In this document: positions 26,719-35,636 of the stretch, piece by piece
Numbering within the stretch: the first letter of the stretch is position 1
Layout: each line of letters starts with the position of its first letter
NCBI RefSeq assembly: GCF_025143825.1
Contig: NZ_CP083560.1
Span: 2,108,001 to 2,172,000, forward strand
DNA length: 64,000 bases
Direction: 5' to 3'
From: Sulfitobacter sp. S223
Lineage (GTDB): Bacteria > Pseudomonadota > Alphaproteobacteria > Rhodobacterales > Rhodobacteraceae
The notes under the pieces: generated by a model
What the model was told of the DNA's origin: nothing
Database searches by the model: none
The model's input: only the letters and a program-made list of their open reading frames with translations
Position numbers and translations under genes: made by a program

Positions 26719-27341
26719 ACGGCGATCTCGGATACCAGTTGGTCGCGGAAGCTTTTCATGAACGCGACGCGCTCCTGCGCCATCTCGCGCGCGGTGGCGG
26801 TGTTCAATGTCTCTGCCACACGCAACAGCTTTACCTCGAAATGATCCAGCGCATAAGCGCGGTCATCCAAGGCGCGCGATTGCGCCAACGGGTCCGCCCC
26901 GTGAAACAACGCGCCCCCCATCTGGCCAGACACATTGAAGCAGCGCGCGATCCCCAACGCGCCCAAAGCCTCAAGCCGGTCCGCATCCTGCACCACCTGC
27001 GCCTCCACGCTCTGCGCACGTAAGCCTGCGGAAAAACTATGCGCTTCAATGGCATGCACAACGGTGTTTATCTTTTCTTCAGCCATCCCTCTCCCCTCAA
27101 GAAAAGCGGCGGCATGGGCGGCAGAAAGCGCTGCGGCCTGTGCGCGGGCCGGATCATCCTTGGGCGGGTTCACGATGTCATGCAGGAAACACGCAGCCTC
27201 GATAACCTCAAGGTCGCCCCCCTCTATGGCCGCGATCCGGCGCGCCAACGCCCAGACACGGCGCAGGTGCCAGACATCATGCGCCCCGTCTACGGCCGCC
27301 CCCCAAACGCGCAAAACCTCGGCCTCATAGGCCGCGTTCAT
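26715..27341 (-). CDS. HD-domain phosphohydrolase
   Basis: Protein of 208 residues with the HD metal set in HDVWHLRRVWALA, CFLHDIVNPP and VVQDADRLEALG. HD enzymes hydrolyse phosphate esters, often nucleotides; the YedJ-like branch seems closest but the substrate is unknown. The ATG at 27341 overlaps the stop of the 2OG oxygenase gene as ATGA, so the two form one operon read on the minus strand. No signal peptide. Confidence 0.85.
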   Translation of the reverse strand: MNAAYEAEVLRVWGAAVDGAHDVWHLRRVWALARRIAAIEGGDLEVIEAACFLHDIVNPPKDDPARAQAAALSAAHAAAFLEGRGMAEEKINTVVHAIEAHSFSAGLRAQSVEAQVVQDADRLEALGALGIARCFNVSGQMGGALFHGADPLAQSRALDDRAYALDHFEVKLLRVAETLNTATAREMAQERVAFMKSFRDQLVSEIAV

Positions 27342-28243
27342 GACTTCTTAAGATGCAAATAGGTTTCCCCGAAACGGGCCGCCAAATGCTCTCCTGCCAG
27401 CACAACCTTGCCCGATCCGAGCGGCGCCACGTTGGTATCGTGGGAAGGGTTGAAGAACAGCGGCACAGATATCCGCTCGTTGCTGCCGCCGACGACGCGG
27501 TGCGGCGTGGCCCGCACACGCCCGTCGGTCCATGCCTCCATCATCTCGCCAAAGTTTATCACGAAGGTGCCCGGCTCGGCGCTGATAGGTATCCAGCCAC
27601 CGCCCCGCTTGCGCACCTCAAGCCCCGGAGAGCCATCCGTGGCCAATAGGGTCAGGCACCCATAATCGGTATGGGTGGCAATGCCAAAATCCTTGGCACC
27701 GGCCCATGCAGGGCGCGACGGATAGTAATTGCCGCGCAGCAGAGCCATCGGCGTCTCGAAGCCTGCATCGAATGCATCGCGCGGCGCACCAATGGATTGC
27801 GCCACACCGCGCAGCACCGCCATCGCAACCTCACGCGCGTCATCGTAATAGGCGCTGATCACCTGCTCGAACCCTTCGGGCTGTGCAGGCCAGATGTTTG
27901 GCGCATAAACCGGCATCTGCGCGCGCGGATCATCTGCAGCCAGCCGAACACCACTGTCGAAATACTGCTTGTAATCGGGGTTTGCATCGGGATCGACCTG
28001 TTCGGTCCCCGCAGCCCCCCAGCCACGATTGGTCCCTGTTCCCGCCATGCTATATGGCTGTTTCGCGCTTTCGGGCAGTTTGAAGAAGGCGCGGTACATC
28101 TCGATCACTTCGTGCACGCGGGCCGAAGACAGCGCCGTGTTGTGAACGGTCGCAAATCCGACACCGGTGGCCGCTTCGCGCATGGCGTCAAGTGCGGCAG
28201 GGTCTTCGGCGCTGAGCGCTTGTAGATCGATAGACGGGATCAT
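27338..28243 (-). CDS. 2-oxoglutarate/Fe(II) oxygenase, isopenicillin N synthase family
   Basis: Non-haem iron oxygenase of 301 residues. Iron ligands H191 and D193 in ATHTDYGCLT and H248 in ATPHRVVG are present, as is the co-substrate R257-x-S259. The N-terminal DIOX_N region covers 1-110. Similar proteins modify small molecules, or form ethylene in some bacteria, but the substrate cannot be read here. The ATG at 28243 has GGAG 5 bases before it. First gene of a two-gene operon with the HD phosphohydrolase. Confidence 0.88.
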   Translation of the reverse strand: MIPSIDLQALSAEDPAALDAMREAATGVGFATVHNTALSSARVHEVIEMYRAFFKLPESAKQPYSMAGTGTNRGWGAAGTEQVDPDANPDYKQYFDSGVRLAADDPRAQMPVYAPNIWPAQPEGFEQVISAYYDDAREVAMAVLRGVAQSIGAPRDAFDAGFETPMALLRGNYYPSRPAWAGAKDFGIATHTDYGCLTLLATDGSPGLEVRKRGGGWIPISAEPGTFVINFGEMMEAWTDGRVRATPHRVVGGSNERISVPLFFNPSHDTNVAPLGSGKVVLAGEHLAARFGETYLHLKKS

Positions 28244-28362
28244 CGCCTTCTCCTTTATCATGTGGCTTCTTCCTACCGCGATGACCACGGCAATTCCAAC
28301 CCTATCGTTGAAGTGCGCCACAGCCGGTGGTAGAGATCGGCAACCGGAATAAGGGGCACTAA

Positions 28363-29112
28363 ATGCGACGCAAACTGGCAGCAGGTAACTGGAAGATGAA
28401 CGGCACCGCGGCATGTCTTGCCGAATTGGGTGCCTTGCACAAAATGCTGCCAACGGCACCGCCCGAGGTTGTGATCTGCCCGCCCGCTCCACTGCTGTTC
28501 CGCGCCCATGAGGCCGCACGCGGCACCGGAATCGAGATTGGCGCACAGGATTGCCATATGGAGGCCAGCGGCGCCTTTACCGGCGATATTTCCGCGTCCT
28601 TGATCGCGGATACTGGCGCGCTCTATGTCATTGTTGGCCATTCAGAGCGCCGCGATGCACATGAAGAACGCGATCGAGATGTGCGCAAGAAAGCCAAGGC
28701 TGCTTGGGCCGCAGGCCTGACCGCCATCATTTGTATCGGTGAGACCCTTGAGGATCACGAAGCCAACAACACGCTCGACATCATTGCAGGCCAGCTTGCA
28801 GGCTCACTGCCCGATCAGATGACAGGCACCAACACCGTCATCGCCTATGAACCGATCTGGGCAATTGGCACCGGCAAGGTGCCGACACTGGAACAGATTG
28901 TCGAAGTGCATGATTTCATCCGTGCCAAGCTTGAGACACGCTATGGTGCGGATATCGCGGATATGGTCCCGCTGCTTTATGGCGGATCGGTCAAGCCGGA
29001 CAATGCCGCGACCATCTTTCAGGCGGCCAATGTCGATGGCGCGCTGGTTGGCGGCGCATCGTTGAAGGCCGTTGATTTCGCGCCGATCATTCAGGCGCTA
29101 GCAGACAGCTAA
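28363..29112 (+). CDS. tpiA: Triosephosphate isomerase
   Basis: Glycolytic TIM-barrel enzyme of 249 residues that interconverts dihydroxyacetone phosphate and glyceraldehyde 3-phosphate. Catalytic K in AGNWKMNG (near 11), H in IVGHSERRD (near 94), E in AYEPIWAIGTG (near 165) and phosphate loop LLYGGSVKPDN. The ATG at 28363 has AAGGGG 6 bases upstream. Stands alone and divergent from the 2OG oxygenase operon. Confidence 0.96.
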   Translation: MRRKLAAGNWKMNGTAACLAELGALHKMLPTAPPEVVICPPAPLLFRAHEAARGTGIEIGAQDCHMEASGAFTGDISASLIADTGALYVIVGHSERRDAHEERDRDVRKKAKAAWAAGLTAIICIGETLEDHEANNTLDIIAGQLAGSLPDQMTGTNTVIAYEPIWAIGTGKVPTLEQIVEVHDFIRAKLETRYGADIADMVPLLYGGSVKPDNAATIFQAANVDGALVGGASLKAVDFAPIIQALADS

Positions 29113-29142
29113 CGCCATATCCGAATATCTGGAAATGCAAAA

Positions 29143-29176
29143 GGCGCCGGACCATGCTTGGTCCGGCGCCCTTTTT
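29143..29176. terminator. Bidirectional terminator between tpiA and dctM
   Basis: Perfect 12-bp stem GGCGCCGGACCA / TGGTCCGGCGCC with a 4-base loop, flanked by CTTTTT on the plus strand and by TTTTGC on the minus strand, so it serves both convergent genes. Confidence 0.88.
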
Positions 29177-29195
29177 ACTGGTGCAGTGAACTGCT

Positions 29196-30572
29196 TTATC
29201 TGGTGATGATCTCTGGACCCATCATCAGCGTTGGCAACCACGTCGAGATGATCGGGATGTAGGTCACCATAATCAGGAAGACAAACAGCACGGCGAGGAA
29301 CGGCAGCGCTGCGCGCACAACATTCATCATCGGCATGTTCGCCACGCCCGATGTCACGAATAGGTTGAGACCCACTGGCGGCGTGATCATCCCGATTTCC
29401 ATGTTCACCACCATGATGATGCCAAGGTGGATCGGATCAATTCCAAGCTCGATTGCGATCGGGAAGACCAGCGGTGCCACGATAACCAACAGGCCCGATG
29501 GCTCCATAAACTGGCCACCAATCAGCAGGATCACGTTCACGATGACCAGGAACATCACCGGACCAAAGCCGGCATTCAGCATCGCAGCCGAGATTTGCTG
29601 CGGGATCTGTTCATCCGTCAACACGTGCTTCAGAATCAGCGCATTGGCGATGATAAACATCAGCGTGACCGTCAGCTTGCCCGCCTCGAACAAGGTGTCG
29701 CGCACATCGCGGTGGAAGAACACTGTGAGCAGCGCCTTGGGTCTCTGCCACAGGGCCAGATTGTTGCCGTCACCGGCCACGTGCAATGGCCCCATATCAC
29801 GGTAGACAAAGTTGGCGATAAAGAAGGCATAGACCGCCGCAACAGCCGCCGCTTCGGTGGGCGTAAAGATGCCGCCGTAAATGCCGCCCAGAATGATCAC
29901 GATCAGGAAAAGGCCCCAACCAGCTTCAAATCCGGAGGAGCGAACTTCGCCCCAGCCGCGCCATTCGCCTTTCGGCAGGTTACGGACCCGCGCAATGATG
30001 TAGATTGTCACCATCAGCATCGTACCGGCCAACAGGCCAGGAATGACGCCCGCAAGGAACATCCGCCCCACGGACACATCCGTTGCCGATGCATAGACAA
30101 CCATCACAATGCTGGGCGGGATCAGGATGCCCAAGGTGCCTGCAACCGCAATGACACCCGCGGCGAAATCCTTTGTATAGCCGACTTCGCGCATACCCAC
30201 GATGACGATAGACCCGATCGCCACCACAGTGGCCGGAGACGAACCGGAAAGCGCGGCAAACAGCATACAGGCAAAGACGCCTGCAATCGCCAGACCGCCA
30301 GGCAAATGCCCGACCAGCGCGATGGAGAAGCGGATGATCCGCCTTGCCACACCGCCTGTGGACATAAACGACGACGCAAGCACGAAGAACGGGATTGCAA
30401 GCAGCGTATAGTGCCCCGCCATCGCCTGAAACAGCGTCTGCGCAATAGAAGCCAGCGAAGTATCGGACAGCACCAGCAAGAAGATAATGGAGGACGTCCC
30501 CAGCGAGATCGCGATTGGAACACCAATCAGCATCAGGCCGATGACCATCATAAATAGGACTACAACTTCCAT
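29196..30572 (-). CDS. dctM: TRAP transporter large permease DctM
   Basis: Large membrane subunit of 458 residues with about 12-13 helices; it forms the sodium-driven transport path of a tripartite C4-dicarboxylate-type transporter. Hallmarks are GVPIAISLG, the FAALSGSSPATVVAIGS and GTLGILIPPSIVMV re-entrant segments and ITPPVGLNLFV near the C-terminus. The insert near residues 200-290 is larger than in the shortest DctM proteins. It follows dctQ by 4 bases. Confidence 0.94.
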   Translation of the reverse strand: MEVVVLFMMVIGLMLIGVPIAISLGTSSIIFLLVLSDTSLASIAQTLFQAMAGHYTLLAIPFFVLASSFMSTGGVARRIIRFSIALVGHLPGGLAIAGVFACMLFAALSGSSPATVVAIGSIVIVGMREVGYTKDFAAGVIAVAGTLGILIPPSIVMVVYASATDVSVGRMFLAGVIPGLLAGTMLMVTIYIIARVRNLPKGEWRGWGEVRSSGFEAGWGLFLIVIILGGIYGGIFTPTEAAAVAAVYAFFIANFVYRDMGPLHVAGDGNNLALWQRPKALLTVFFHRDVRDTLFEAGKLTVTLMFIIANALILKHVLTDEQIPQQISAAMLNAGFGPVMFLVIVNVILLIGGQFMEPSGLLVIVAPLVFPIAIELGIDPIHLGIIMVVNMEIGMITPPVGLNLFVTSGVANMPMMNVVRAALPFLAVLFVFLIMVTYIPIISTWLPTLMMGPEIITR

Positions 30573-30576
30573 CCGC

Positions 30577-31257
30577 TCAGTTCCCCGCGTTCATATGTTG
30601 GACATCTTTGATGTCATCTTCTGCTTCATGGCTCACGATCAGGCTGGTTGCGTCGCCGCGCCAGACGCGGAAGAAGGCCTGAATGAACCGGAATAACAGC
30701 AAAGCCATCCCAAACGGCAGCATCGCATAAGGAATGAAGCGCGGCAGTTTTTCGTAGGCTTCACCCTCGTTCATGATCGGCTCAATCCAGCGGAGCCATT
30801 CGGGGAACGGGATATCGATCACCTCGTACCAGGCCTGATCGCGCGTATTGGCAAATCCTGTTGGAAACCAGCGGCCTGTTGTTGCATCCAAGCCGGCGAA
30901 AGGTGCCCAGTAGTCCCAAGCACCCTTCAGTAGGAAGGCTGCATAGAGGATGCAGATCGCGCCTGCGATCAATGCAAGCACCCGTCGTACGGACGGTGAA
31001 AACAGATTGATCACCGCATCCACGCCCAGTTGTGCTGTCACTTTGACCGTGTAGCTAACACCAAAAAGAACAAGCCACGCAAAAAGGAAGGTGACTGATT
31101 CAAGCCCCCAGATCAGGCCAGTGTTAAAACCATAGCGCAACACAACATTGATAAAGGTAATGATCGTCATCAGGCCCAGAAGGACAGCAATCGCGGTCTC
31201 TTCGATTTCGTTAACGATGCGGCCTATTGCCGTCTTTGCCACGTAAGCATGTGCCAT
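30577..31257 (-). CDS. dctQ: TRAP transporter small permease DctQ
   Basis: Small membrane subunit of 226 residues with four helices; it docks the large permease. Family pattern EEWETAxxxxxxxxxxxFxxVxxRYxFN is seen as ETAIAVLLGLMTIITFINVVLRYGFNTG. Residues 125-180 form an unusually long soluble loop (WAPFAGLDATTGRW, FPEWLRWIEP) between helices 3 and 4. The ATG at 31257 has GGAG upstream; the longer reading to 31320 covers the upstream hairpin. Confidence 0.92.
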   Translation of the reverse strand: MAHAYVAKTAIGRIVNEIEETAIAVLLGLMTIITFINVVLRYGFNTGLIWGLESVTFLFAWLVLFGVSYTVKVTAQLGVDAVINLFSPSVRRVLALIAGAICILYAAFLLKGAWDYWAPFAGLDATTGRWFPTGFANTRDQAWYEVIDIPFPEWLRWIEPIMNEGEAYEKLPRFIPYAMLPFGMALLLFRFIQAFFRVWRGDATSLIVSHEAEDDIKDVQHMNAGN

Positions 31258-31305
31258 GAAACACTCCTGCTGATGGGGGGATAGCACGCGATGCGTGCAA
31301 AACTT

Positions 31306-31334
31306 CACCCCGCCCGTCATGTGCAGGCGGGGTG
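31306..31334 (-). terminator. Intercistronic hairpin between dctP and dctQ
   Basis: Perfect 9-bp stem CACCCCGCC / GGCGGGGTG with an 11-base loop followed by a short T run on the minus strand. Such hairpins after binding-protein genes usually let only part of the transcription pass, so that DctP is made in excess over DctQM. Confidence 0.55.
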
Positions 31335-31351
31335 TGTTAGACCCTTAGGTC

Positions 31352-32347
31352 TTAGTGCTTGGCGTTGATCGCCTGAGCTGCGTCGATGTTCTCTTGGCCA
31401 ACGTCGGCCTTGAACTCTTCCCAGACAGGTTTCATTGCAGAAACCCATGCCTCACGGCCTGCTGCGTCCAGTTCACGTACGACGCCGCCTGCTTCAAGGA
31501 TCGCGGCCTTGGCGGCTGCGTTCACATTGGTGGATTCAGCGTTACGTGCTGCAGTCACTTCGTCCACGATGGTGGACAGCTGCGTGCGCACGTCTTCTGG
31601 CAGACCCTCGAACCAGTCTGTCGATGTCACCAGCATGTAGTCGATGATACCGTGGTTGGTTTCGGTGATACCGTCCTGCACTTCAAAGAACTTCTGGCCG
31701 TAGATGTTGGACCATGTGTTCTCTTGCCCGTCGACAACGCCGGTTTGCAGCGCGCCATATACTTCGGAGAATGCCATTGGCTGTGGGGATGCACCCATCG
31801 CCGCCATCTGTGCTTTGAGAACGTCAGAGTTCTGCACGCGGAACTTCAGGCCGTCTGCATCTGTCGGCAGGTTCAGCGGCTTGTTGGCCGACATCTGCTT
31901 CATGCCATTGTGCCAGAACGCAAGGCCCAGCAGGCCGCGGCGTGTCATGGATTCTTTCATCGCCTGACCGGTTTCGGAGTTCTGGAACTCGTCCACGGCA
32001 TTGATGTTTTTGAACATGAAGGGCAGATCGAAGATGCGGAATACTTTGGTGAACTGCTCGAACTTGGACAGCGAGGGTGCTGCCATCTGAACGTCACCCT
32101 GAAGCAGCGCTTCGAGAACCTGGTCATCGTTATACAATGTAGACTGCGGGAAAACTTCCATGCAGGCTTTGCCGTTCATCTCTTCGTTGACGCGGCTTTC
32201 CAGCAACGAGGCTGCGATGCCTTTAGGGTGCTTGTCTGTGTTGGTGACGTGGCTCAGCTTGATGACGATTTCGCCGTCGTCGCATGCAGCAGATACAGCG
32301 CCAGCTGACAGAGTGATGGCCATAACGGCCGCGGTTACAAATTTCAT
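31352..32347 (-). CDS. dctP: TRAP transporter periplasmic binding protein DctP
   Basis: Periplasmic solute receptor of 331 residues with signal peptide 1-20 (cleaved near VSAAC). Family markers are LSHVTNTDKHPKG near the mature start, FKNINAVDEF and GLKFRVQNS with the arginine that binds the substrate carboxylate (near 170), then VDGQENTWSNIY. It fits a C4-dicarboxylate or related organic acid receptor. The ATG at 32347 has GGAGGAG upstream. First gene of dctPQM, behind two palindromic sites and next to dctBD. Confidence 0.95.
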   Translation of the reverse strand: MKFVTAAVMAITLSAGAVSAACDDGEIVIKLSHVTNTDKHPKGIAASLLESRVNEEMNGKACMEVFPQSTLYNDDQVLEALLQGDVQMAAPSLSKFEQFTKVFRIFDLPFMFKNINAVDEFQNSETGQAMKESMTRRGLLGLAFWHNGMKQMSANKPLNLPTDADGLKFRVQNSDVLKAQMAAMGASPQPMAFSEVYGALQTGVVDGQENTWSNIYGQKFFEVQDGITETNHGIIDYMLVTSTDWFEGLPEDVRTQLSTIVDEVTAARNAESTNVNAAAKAAILEAGGVVRELDAAGREAWVSAMKPVWEEFKADVGQENIDAAQAINAKH

Positions 32348-32426
32348 GATGTCTCCTCCCAGAGAATTTGATCACAGGGCGGCTTTTCGCCGCGCTGAAC
32401 GCACTATTTAGCGACAGCTCGCCCAC

Positions 32427-32442
32427 TGCAAGCGCCCTGTCA
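32427..32442 (-). promoter_or_regulatory. Weak sigma-54-like -24/-12 element before dctP
   Basis: TGACAGG-GCGC-TTGCA on the minus strand resembles TGGCACG-N4-TTGCA, 80 bases before the dctP ATG, but the second base of the -24 GG is A. Since the neighbouring DctD lacks the sigma-54 contact loop, this may be an eroded or chance site. Confidence 0.25.
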
Positions 32443-32531
32443 TACTGACACTAAAATTACCGATTTTGCTGAAATATTAAAAGCTTACCAAAAACCATCC
32501 GAGATGGTAGCGCCAACATCTATCCGTATCC

Positions 32532-32547
32532 GTGCGGAAATCCGCAC
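32532..32547. promoter_or_regulatory. DctD-type operator, copy A
   Basis: Perfect inverted repeat GTGCGGA-AA-TCCGCAC between dctD and dctP, about 190 bases before the dctP start. Its centre is 32 bases, about three helical turns, from copy B. Confidence 0.7.
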
Positions 32548-32562
32548 CGCGATCCGGCAAGC

Positions 32563-32580
32563 TGTGCGGAAATCCGCACA
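32563..32580. promoter_or_regulatory. DctD-type operator, copy B
   Basis: Perfect inverted repeat TGTGCGGA-AA-TCCGCACA with the same 16-base core as copy A. It ends 15 bases from the dctD stop codon. Two like-phased copies suggest cooperative binding of a dimeric regulator. Confidence 0.7.
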
Positions 32581-32595
32581 ACCATACCGACCGAC

Positions 32596-33834
32596 TCAGG
32601 GGCGAAAGTCTTCGGGTTTGATCGCGTAACGCGCGCACTTGTCGTAAAACGTCTTGCGCGGCAGCTTGAGAACACGGGCAGCCTCGCTTGCTTGTCCGTC
32701 TGTCCGCCGCAGCGCCCCTTCGATAAGGGACTGCTCAATCTGGGCCATATGCGCGACCAGGCCCAAGCTCTCGTCGACCTGCTCTTGCTTGTCACCATCA
32801 CTCATCCCCATGACAAAGCGCATCGCTTCGGTCATCAGGGAACGGGCATTGCCCGGCCAGTCACGCGCCATCAAAGCCGCCTCAAGTTGCGGCGTGATCT
32901 GCGGTGCTGGTTGACCGCTTTGCTCGGCGGCTTGTGCAACGTACCGGTAAAACAGAACCGGAATGTCATCTCGGCGCTCGGCCAGCGACGGGATGCGCAC
33001 AGGCATCACATTCAGGCGGTAGTAAAGGTCCGCATTGAAACGCCCCGCCTCCAATTCCGCTGAAAGATCACGGGTCGAACCGGCAATAAGCCGCGTGGCA
33101 GGGGCACCGTCCAGCGTTTCGGCCAACGCGAGCTGGCTCTGGGCGGGCAGCCTGCTGACTTCATCTATGAACAGGCTTCCGCCTTCGCCCTCTTCATAAG
33201 CAGCGGCCAACGCATCGGCGTCCAGATCATGGGCGGCACGTTTGATAAACGGGCGCTTAGAGCGGAGCGAGCATAGGTGGATGACTTCGGCTACTTTTGA
33301 AATGCCCGTGCCCTGAGCACCGGTGATCATCACGTCGCCTTGCGCTTGTGCCACGCGACGGACGTGATTGCGCAAGCCCTGCGCCTGTTCGGATGTCCCG
33401 AAGATCATCCGCTCTGCCGGATCGCCGTGATCGACCATCTCGCGCAGCTCGCGGTTCTCAAGCACCAGCGCACGGGTCTTGAGGGCGCGCCTAACAACAG
33501 CCAACAAGTCATTTGCCGCACAGGGTTTTTCCAGAAACCCGAATGTGCCCTCACCCATCGCTTTAACGGCCATTGGAATATCGCCCTCTCCGGTGAGCAA
33601 AATCACCGGCAAATCAGGGTCTATCCCGCGCACATAGGACAGCAGGTGAAACCCGTCCCGCCCCGGCATACGGATGTCCGATATGATCACCCCGTCAAAC
33701 TGCGCCGAGATATGGTCAGCCGCGACGACAAAGGCGCTGGCTGTGATACACGTGAGGTCTGCCAGCTCAAGCGTCTGGGACAGGGCCTCGCAGATGGCGG
33801 CATCATCATCGACCAGAAGGACAGTCTTGCTCAT
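32596..33834 (-). CDS. dctD: DctD-like NtrC-family response regulator with degenerate AAA+ domain
   Basis: Response regulator of 412 residues. Receiver domain 1-115 with phospho-acceptor D53 in ISDIRMPGRDG and K in LEKPC. The AAA+ domain about 135-345 is unusual: its Walker A reads GAQGTGIS, so the lysine is lost, and the GAFTGA loop that touches sigma-54 is missing, since IKRAAHDLDADAL runs straight to EGEGGSLFIDEV. Walker B and RFNADLYYRLNV are kept. Residues about 372-412 are a Fis-type helix-turn-helix. Likely a DNA-binding regulator that works without sigma-54. The ATG at 33834 overlaps the dctB stop as ATGA. Confidence 0.9.
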   Translation of the reverse strand: MSKTVLLVDDDAAICEALSQTLELADLTCITASAFVVAADHISAQFDGVIISDIRMPGRDGFHLLSYVRGIDPDLPVILLTGEGDIPMAVKAMGEGTFGFLEKPCAANDLLAVVRRALKTRALVLENRELREMVDHGDPAERMIFGTSEQAQGLRNHVRRVAQAQGDVMITGAQGTGISKVAEVIHLCSLRSKRPFIKRAAHDLDADALAAAYEEGEGGSLFIDEVSRLPAQSQLALAETLDGAPATRLIAGSTRDLSAELEAGRFNADLYYRLNVMPVRIPSLAERRDDIPVLFYRYVAQAAEQSGQPAPQITPQLEAALMARDWPGNARSLMTEAMRFVMGMSDGDKQEQVDESLGLVAHMAQIEQSLIEGALRRTDGQASEAARVLKLPRKTFYDKCARYAIKPEDFRP

Positions 33835-35576
33835 GCGGCTCTTTCCTGTGTCATAGGTTGCAACGTCACGGTGAAACACGCGCCGCCATCGGTGTTGTGC
33901 GCGCGAATCTCGCCATCGACACTTTGGACGATGGCATAGCTGATCGACAGACCCAGCCCCATCCCCTTGGCCGCGCCGACGTCTTTGGTCGAATAAAAAG
34001 GATCAAACACCTTCTCCGGCGCGGTTATGCCGTGGCCACTGTCGGTGATCATTGCCGTCACACCGTGCGGCTCCAACCGGATCACAATCTCAAGCCTGCG
34101 CTTCTGGACATCCATCATTGCATCCAGCGCGTTGGATATAAGGTTCACGAAAACCTGCGCCAGCCGCACTTCGCCGCCCCGAACCCAGACCGGCGCATCG
34201 GGCGCATCATAGACCAGTTCAACATCCATGTCGTTCCGCCGCGCTTGTGTCAGGTCTAGCGCAGATGCAATAACCACGCCCAGATCGACTTGCACCTGCT
34301 TCACCGTCTCTTGTTTGGAGAATGCGCGAAGGTTCTTGATAATGCGGCCCATCCGGTGCGCCATCTCCGAGATACGGGTCAGATTTTCTGTCGCCCGTTC
34401 CGGCGCGCCGCGTTCAATGAATTTCACGCCGTTTTCCGCAAAGGACTGGACGGCCATCAGCGGCTGGTTCAGCTCATGGCTGATGCCGGCACTCAGCTGT
34501 CCCAAGGCGCTAAGCTTGCTTGCTTGCACCAGATCGTCTTGCGCGCGTGCAAGTGCCATCTGCGCCTGTGTCCGCTCTGCCGCTTCGCGGCGCAATTCGT
34601 TATTAATGTCGCGCAGCGCTTGGGTACGTGCCCGCACCCGCGCCTCCAACTGGGCATTGGCCCGCGCCAATGTCCGCCGCCGTTCGGTTGCCAGAAACAA
34701 CAGCGCGCCAAAAGCCAGAAAAAGCGCGGCGACCGCGGCTGCCTGCGCATTGGCCAGACGCCGCACAACGGCCACATCCATCAACACTTCTCCCCGCATC
34801 CCGATCACAGGCAAATCCTGCACCAGATGCAAAGCCACGTCAGGCAGATAAGGGCCCCATCCCAGATGCCAAATCTCATGCGGGCCGATATAGCTGGCGT
34901 CAAACGCAGGCTCGTTCCCCAGTGGCGGGCGCAACCCCGGCGCGCCTTTTGGGCGTTCCCAGTAAATCAGCTCGGACCGGTTCGAGACCTGGACCTGTCC
35001 ACGCGCATCGGTGAAAAATACAGGTGGCGTATCGCCGCGCCACGCATAATCGACCGAGCTGAGATCTGTGGACACCACCAAAGCGCCCAACACGCGACCC
35101 TGCCCGCCAAAAACCGGCGCTGCGTAAAAGTAATTTCGCCCCGTCTCTAATCCCGAACCATAACCACGCCCCAACGCACCGTTAAGGGCGCGGCGGACAT
35201 ATGCCATCGCATTCGCGCTGCCAGCGCCGTCCCCCGCGGCGGCAAGAACGCGCCCCGTCCGGTCAATCACCATGACATCCAGCGCAGCAGAGCGGTCCGC
35301 CACACCCTGCAACAAAGCAGTATCTTCGGGGCGCACGGTCCCTTCAAGCACTTGCAGAACCTGTGGATGGTCAGCCATGACAACCGCCAGATCGCGGTAG
35401 CGTTGTAGCTGCCCGACCAAGCGGTCACTGGCCAGCGCCAGATCGGCCGCCCCCCGCGCAGACAGCCGTTCCAACCCTTGATGGGTCGCATAGCGCCAGA
35501 CCGAAACGCTCAGCACGGCGACGCAGATCAGAAAACCAACAATGCTCAGGCCGCGCCTGCCAAACCTGTATCTCAT
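33831..35576 (-). CDS. dctB: DctB-type sensor histidine kinase
   Basis: Membrane sensor of 581 residues that should phosphorylate DctD. Helix one about 9-28, periplasmic tandem PAS/Cache sensor about 30-265, helix two about 272-295, coiled coil about 300-345, then HisKA with the phospho-histidine in GISHELNQPL, and a HATPase domain with NLISNALDAM (N box), DSGHGI and GMGLGLSIS. The ATG at 35576 is chosen because it opens a basic segment before helix one; 35606 would add ten residues. Neither start has a clear ribosome site. Divergent from the P450 gene. Confidence 0.9.
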   Translation of the reverse strand: MRYRFGRRGLSIVGFLICVAVLSVSVWRYATHQGLERLSARGAADLALASDRLVGQLQRYRDLAVVMADHPQVLQVLEGTVRPEDTALLQGVADRSAALDVMVIDRTGRVLAAAGDGAGSANAMAYVRRALNGALGRGYGSGLETGRNYFYAAPVFGGQGRVLGALVVSTDLSSVDYAWRGDTPPVFFTDARGQVQVSNRSELIYWERPKGAPGLRPPLGNEPAFDASYIGPHEIWHLGWGPYLPDVALHLVQDLPVIGMRGEVLMDVAVVRRLANAQAAAVAALFLAFGALLFLATERRRTLARANAQLEARVRARTQALRDINNELRREAAERTQAQMALARAQDDLVQASKLSALGQLSAGISHELNQPLMAVQSFAENGVKFIERGAPERATENLTRISEMAHRMGRIIKNLRAFSKQETVKQVQVDLGVVIASALDLTQARRNDMDVELVYDAPDAPVWVRGGEVRLAQVFVNLISNALDAMMDVQKRRLEIVIRLEPHGVTAMITDSGHGITAPEKVFDPFYSTKDVGAAKGMGLGLSISYAIVQSVDGEIRAHNTDGGACFTVTLQPMTQERAA

Positions 35577-35636
35577 GAGCGGTAATTTATCTGCTGGCCC
35601 TTGCATTTACCAGCACAACTGCGCTTTCTGCCGCCT

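Noticed and set aside
29427-30557. Open frame of 376 codons opposite dctM
   Set aside because: Extremely D, H, R and Q rich, which is the mirror of a hydrophobic membrane protein; no domain or ribosome site.
32427-32442. A clear sigma-54 promoter for dctP
   Set aside because: One of the two essential G bases of the -24 box is missing and DctD lacks the sigma-54 contact loop, so I list it only as a weak site.
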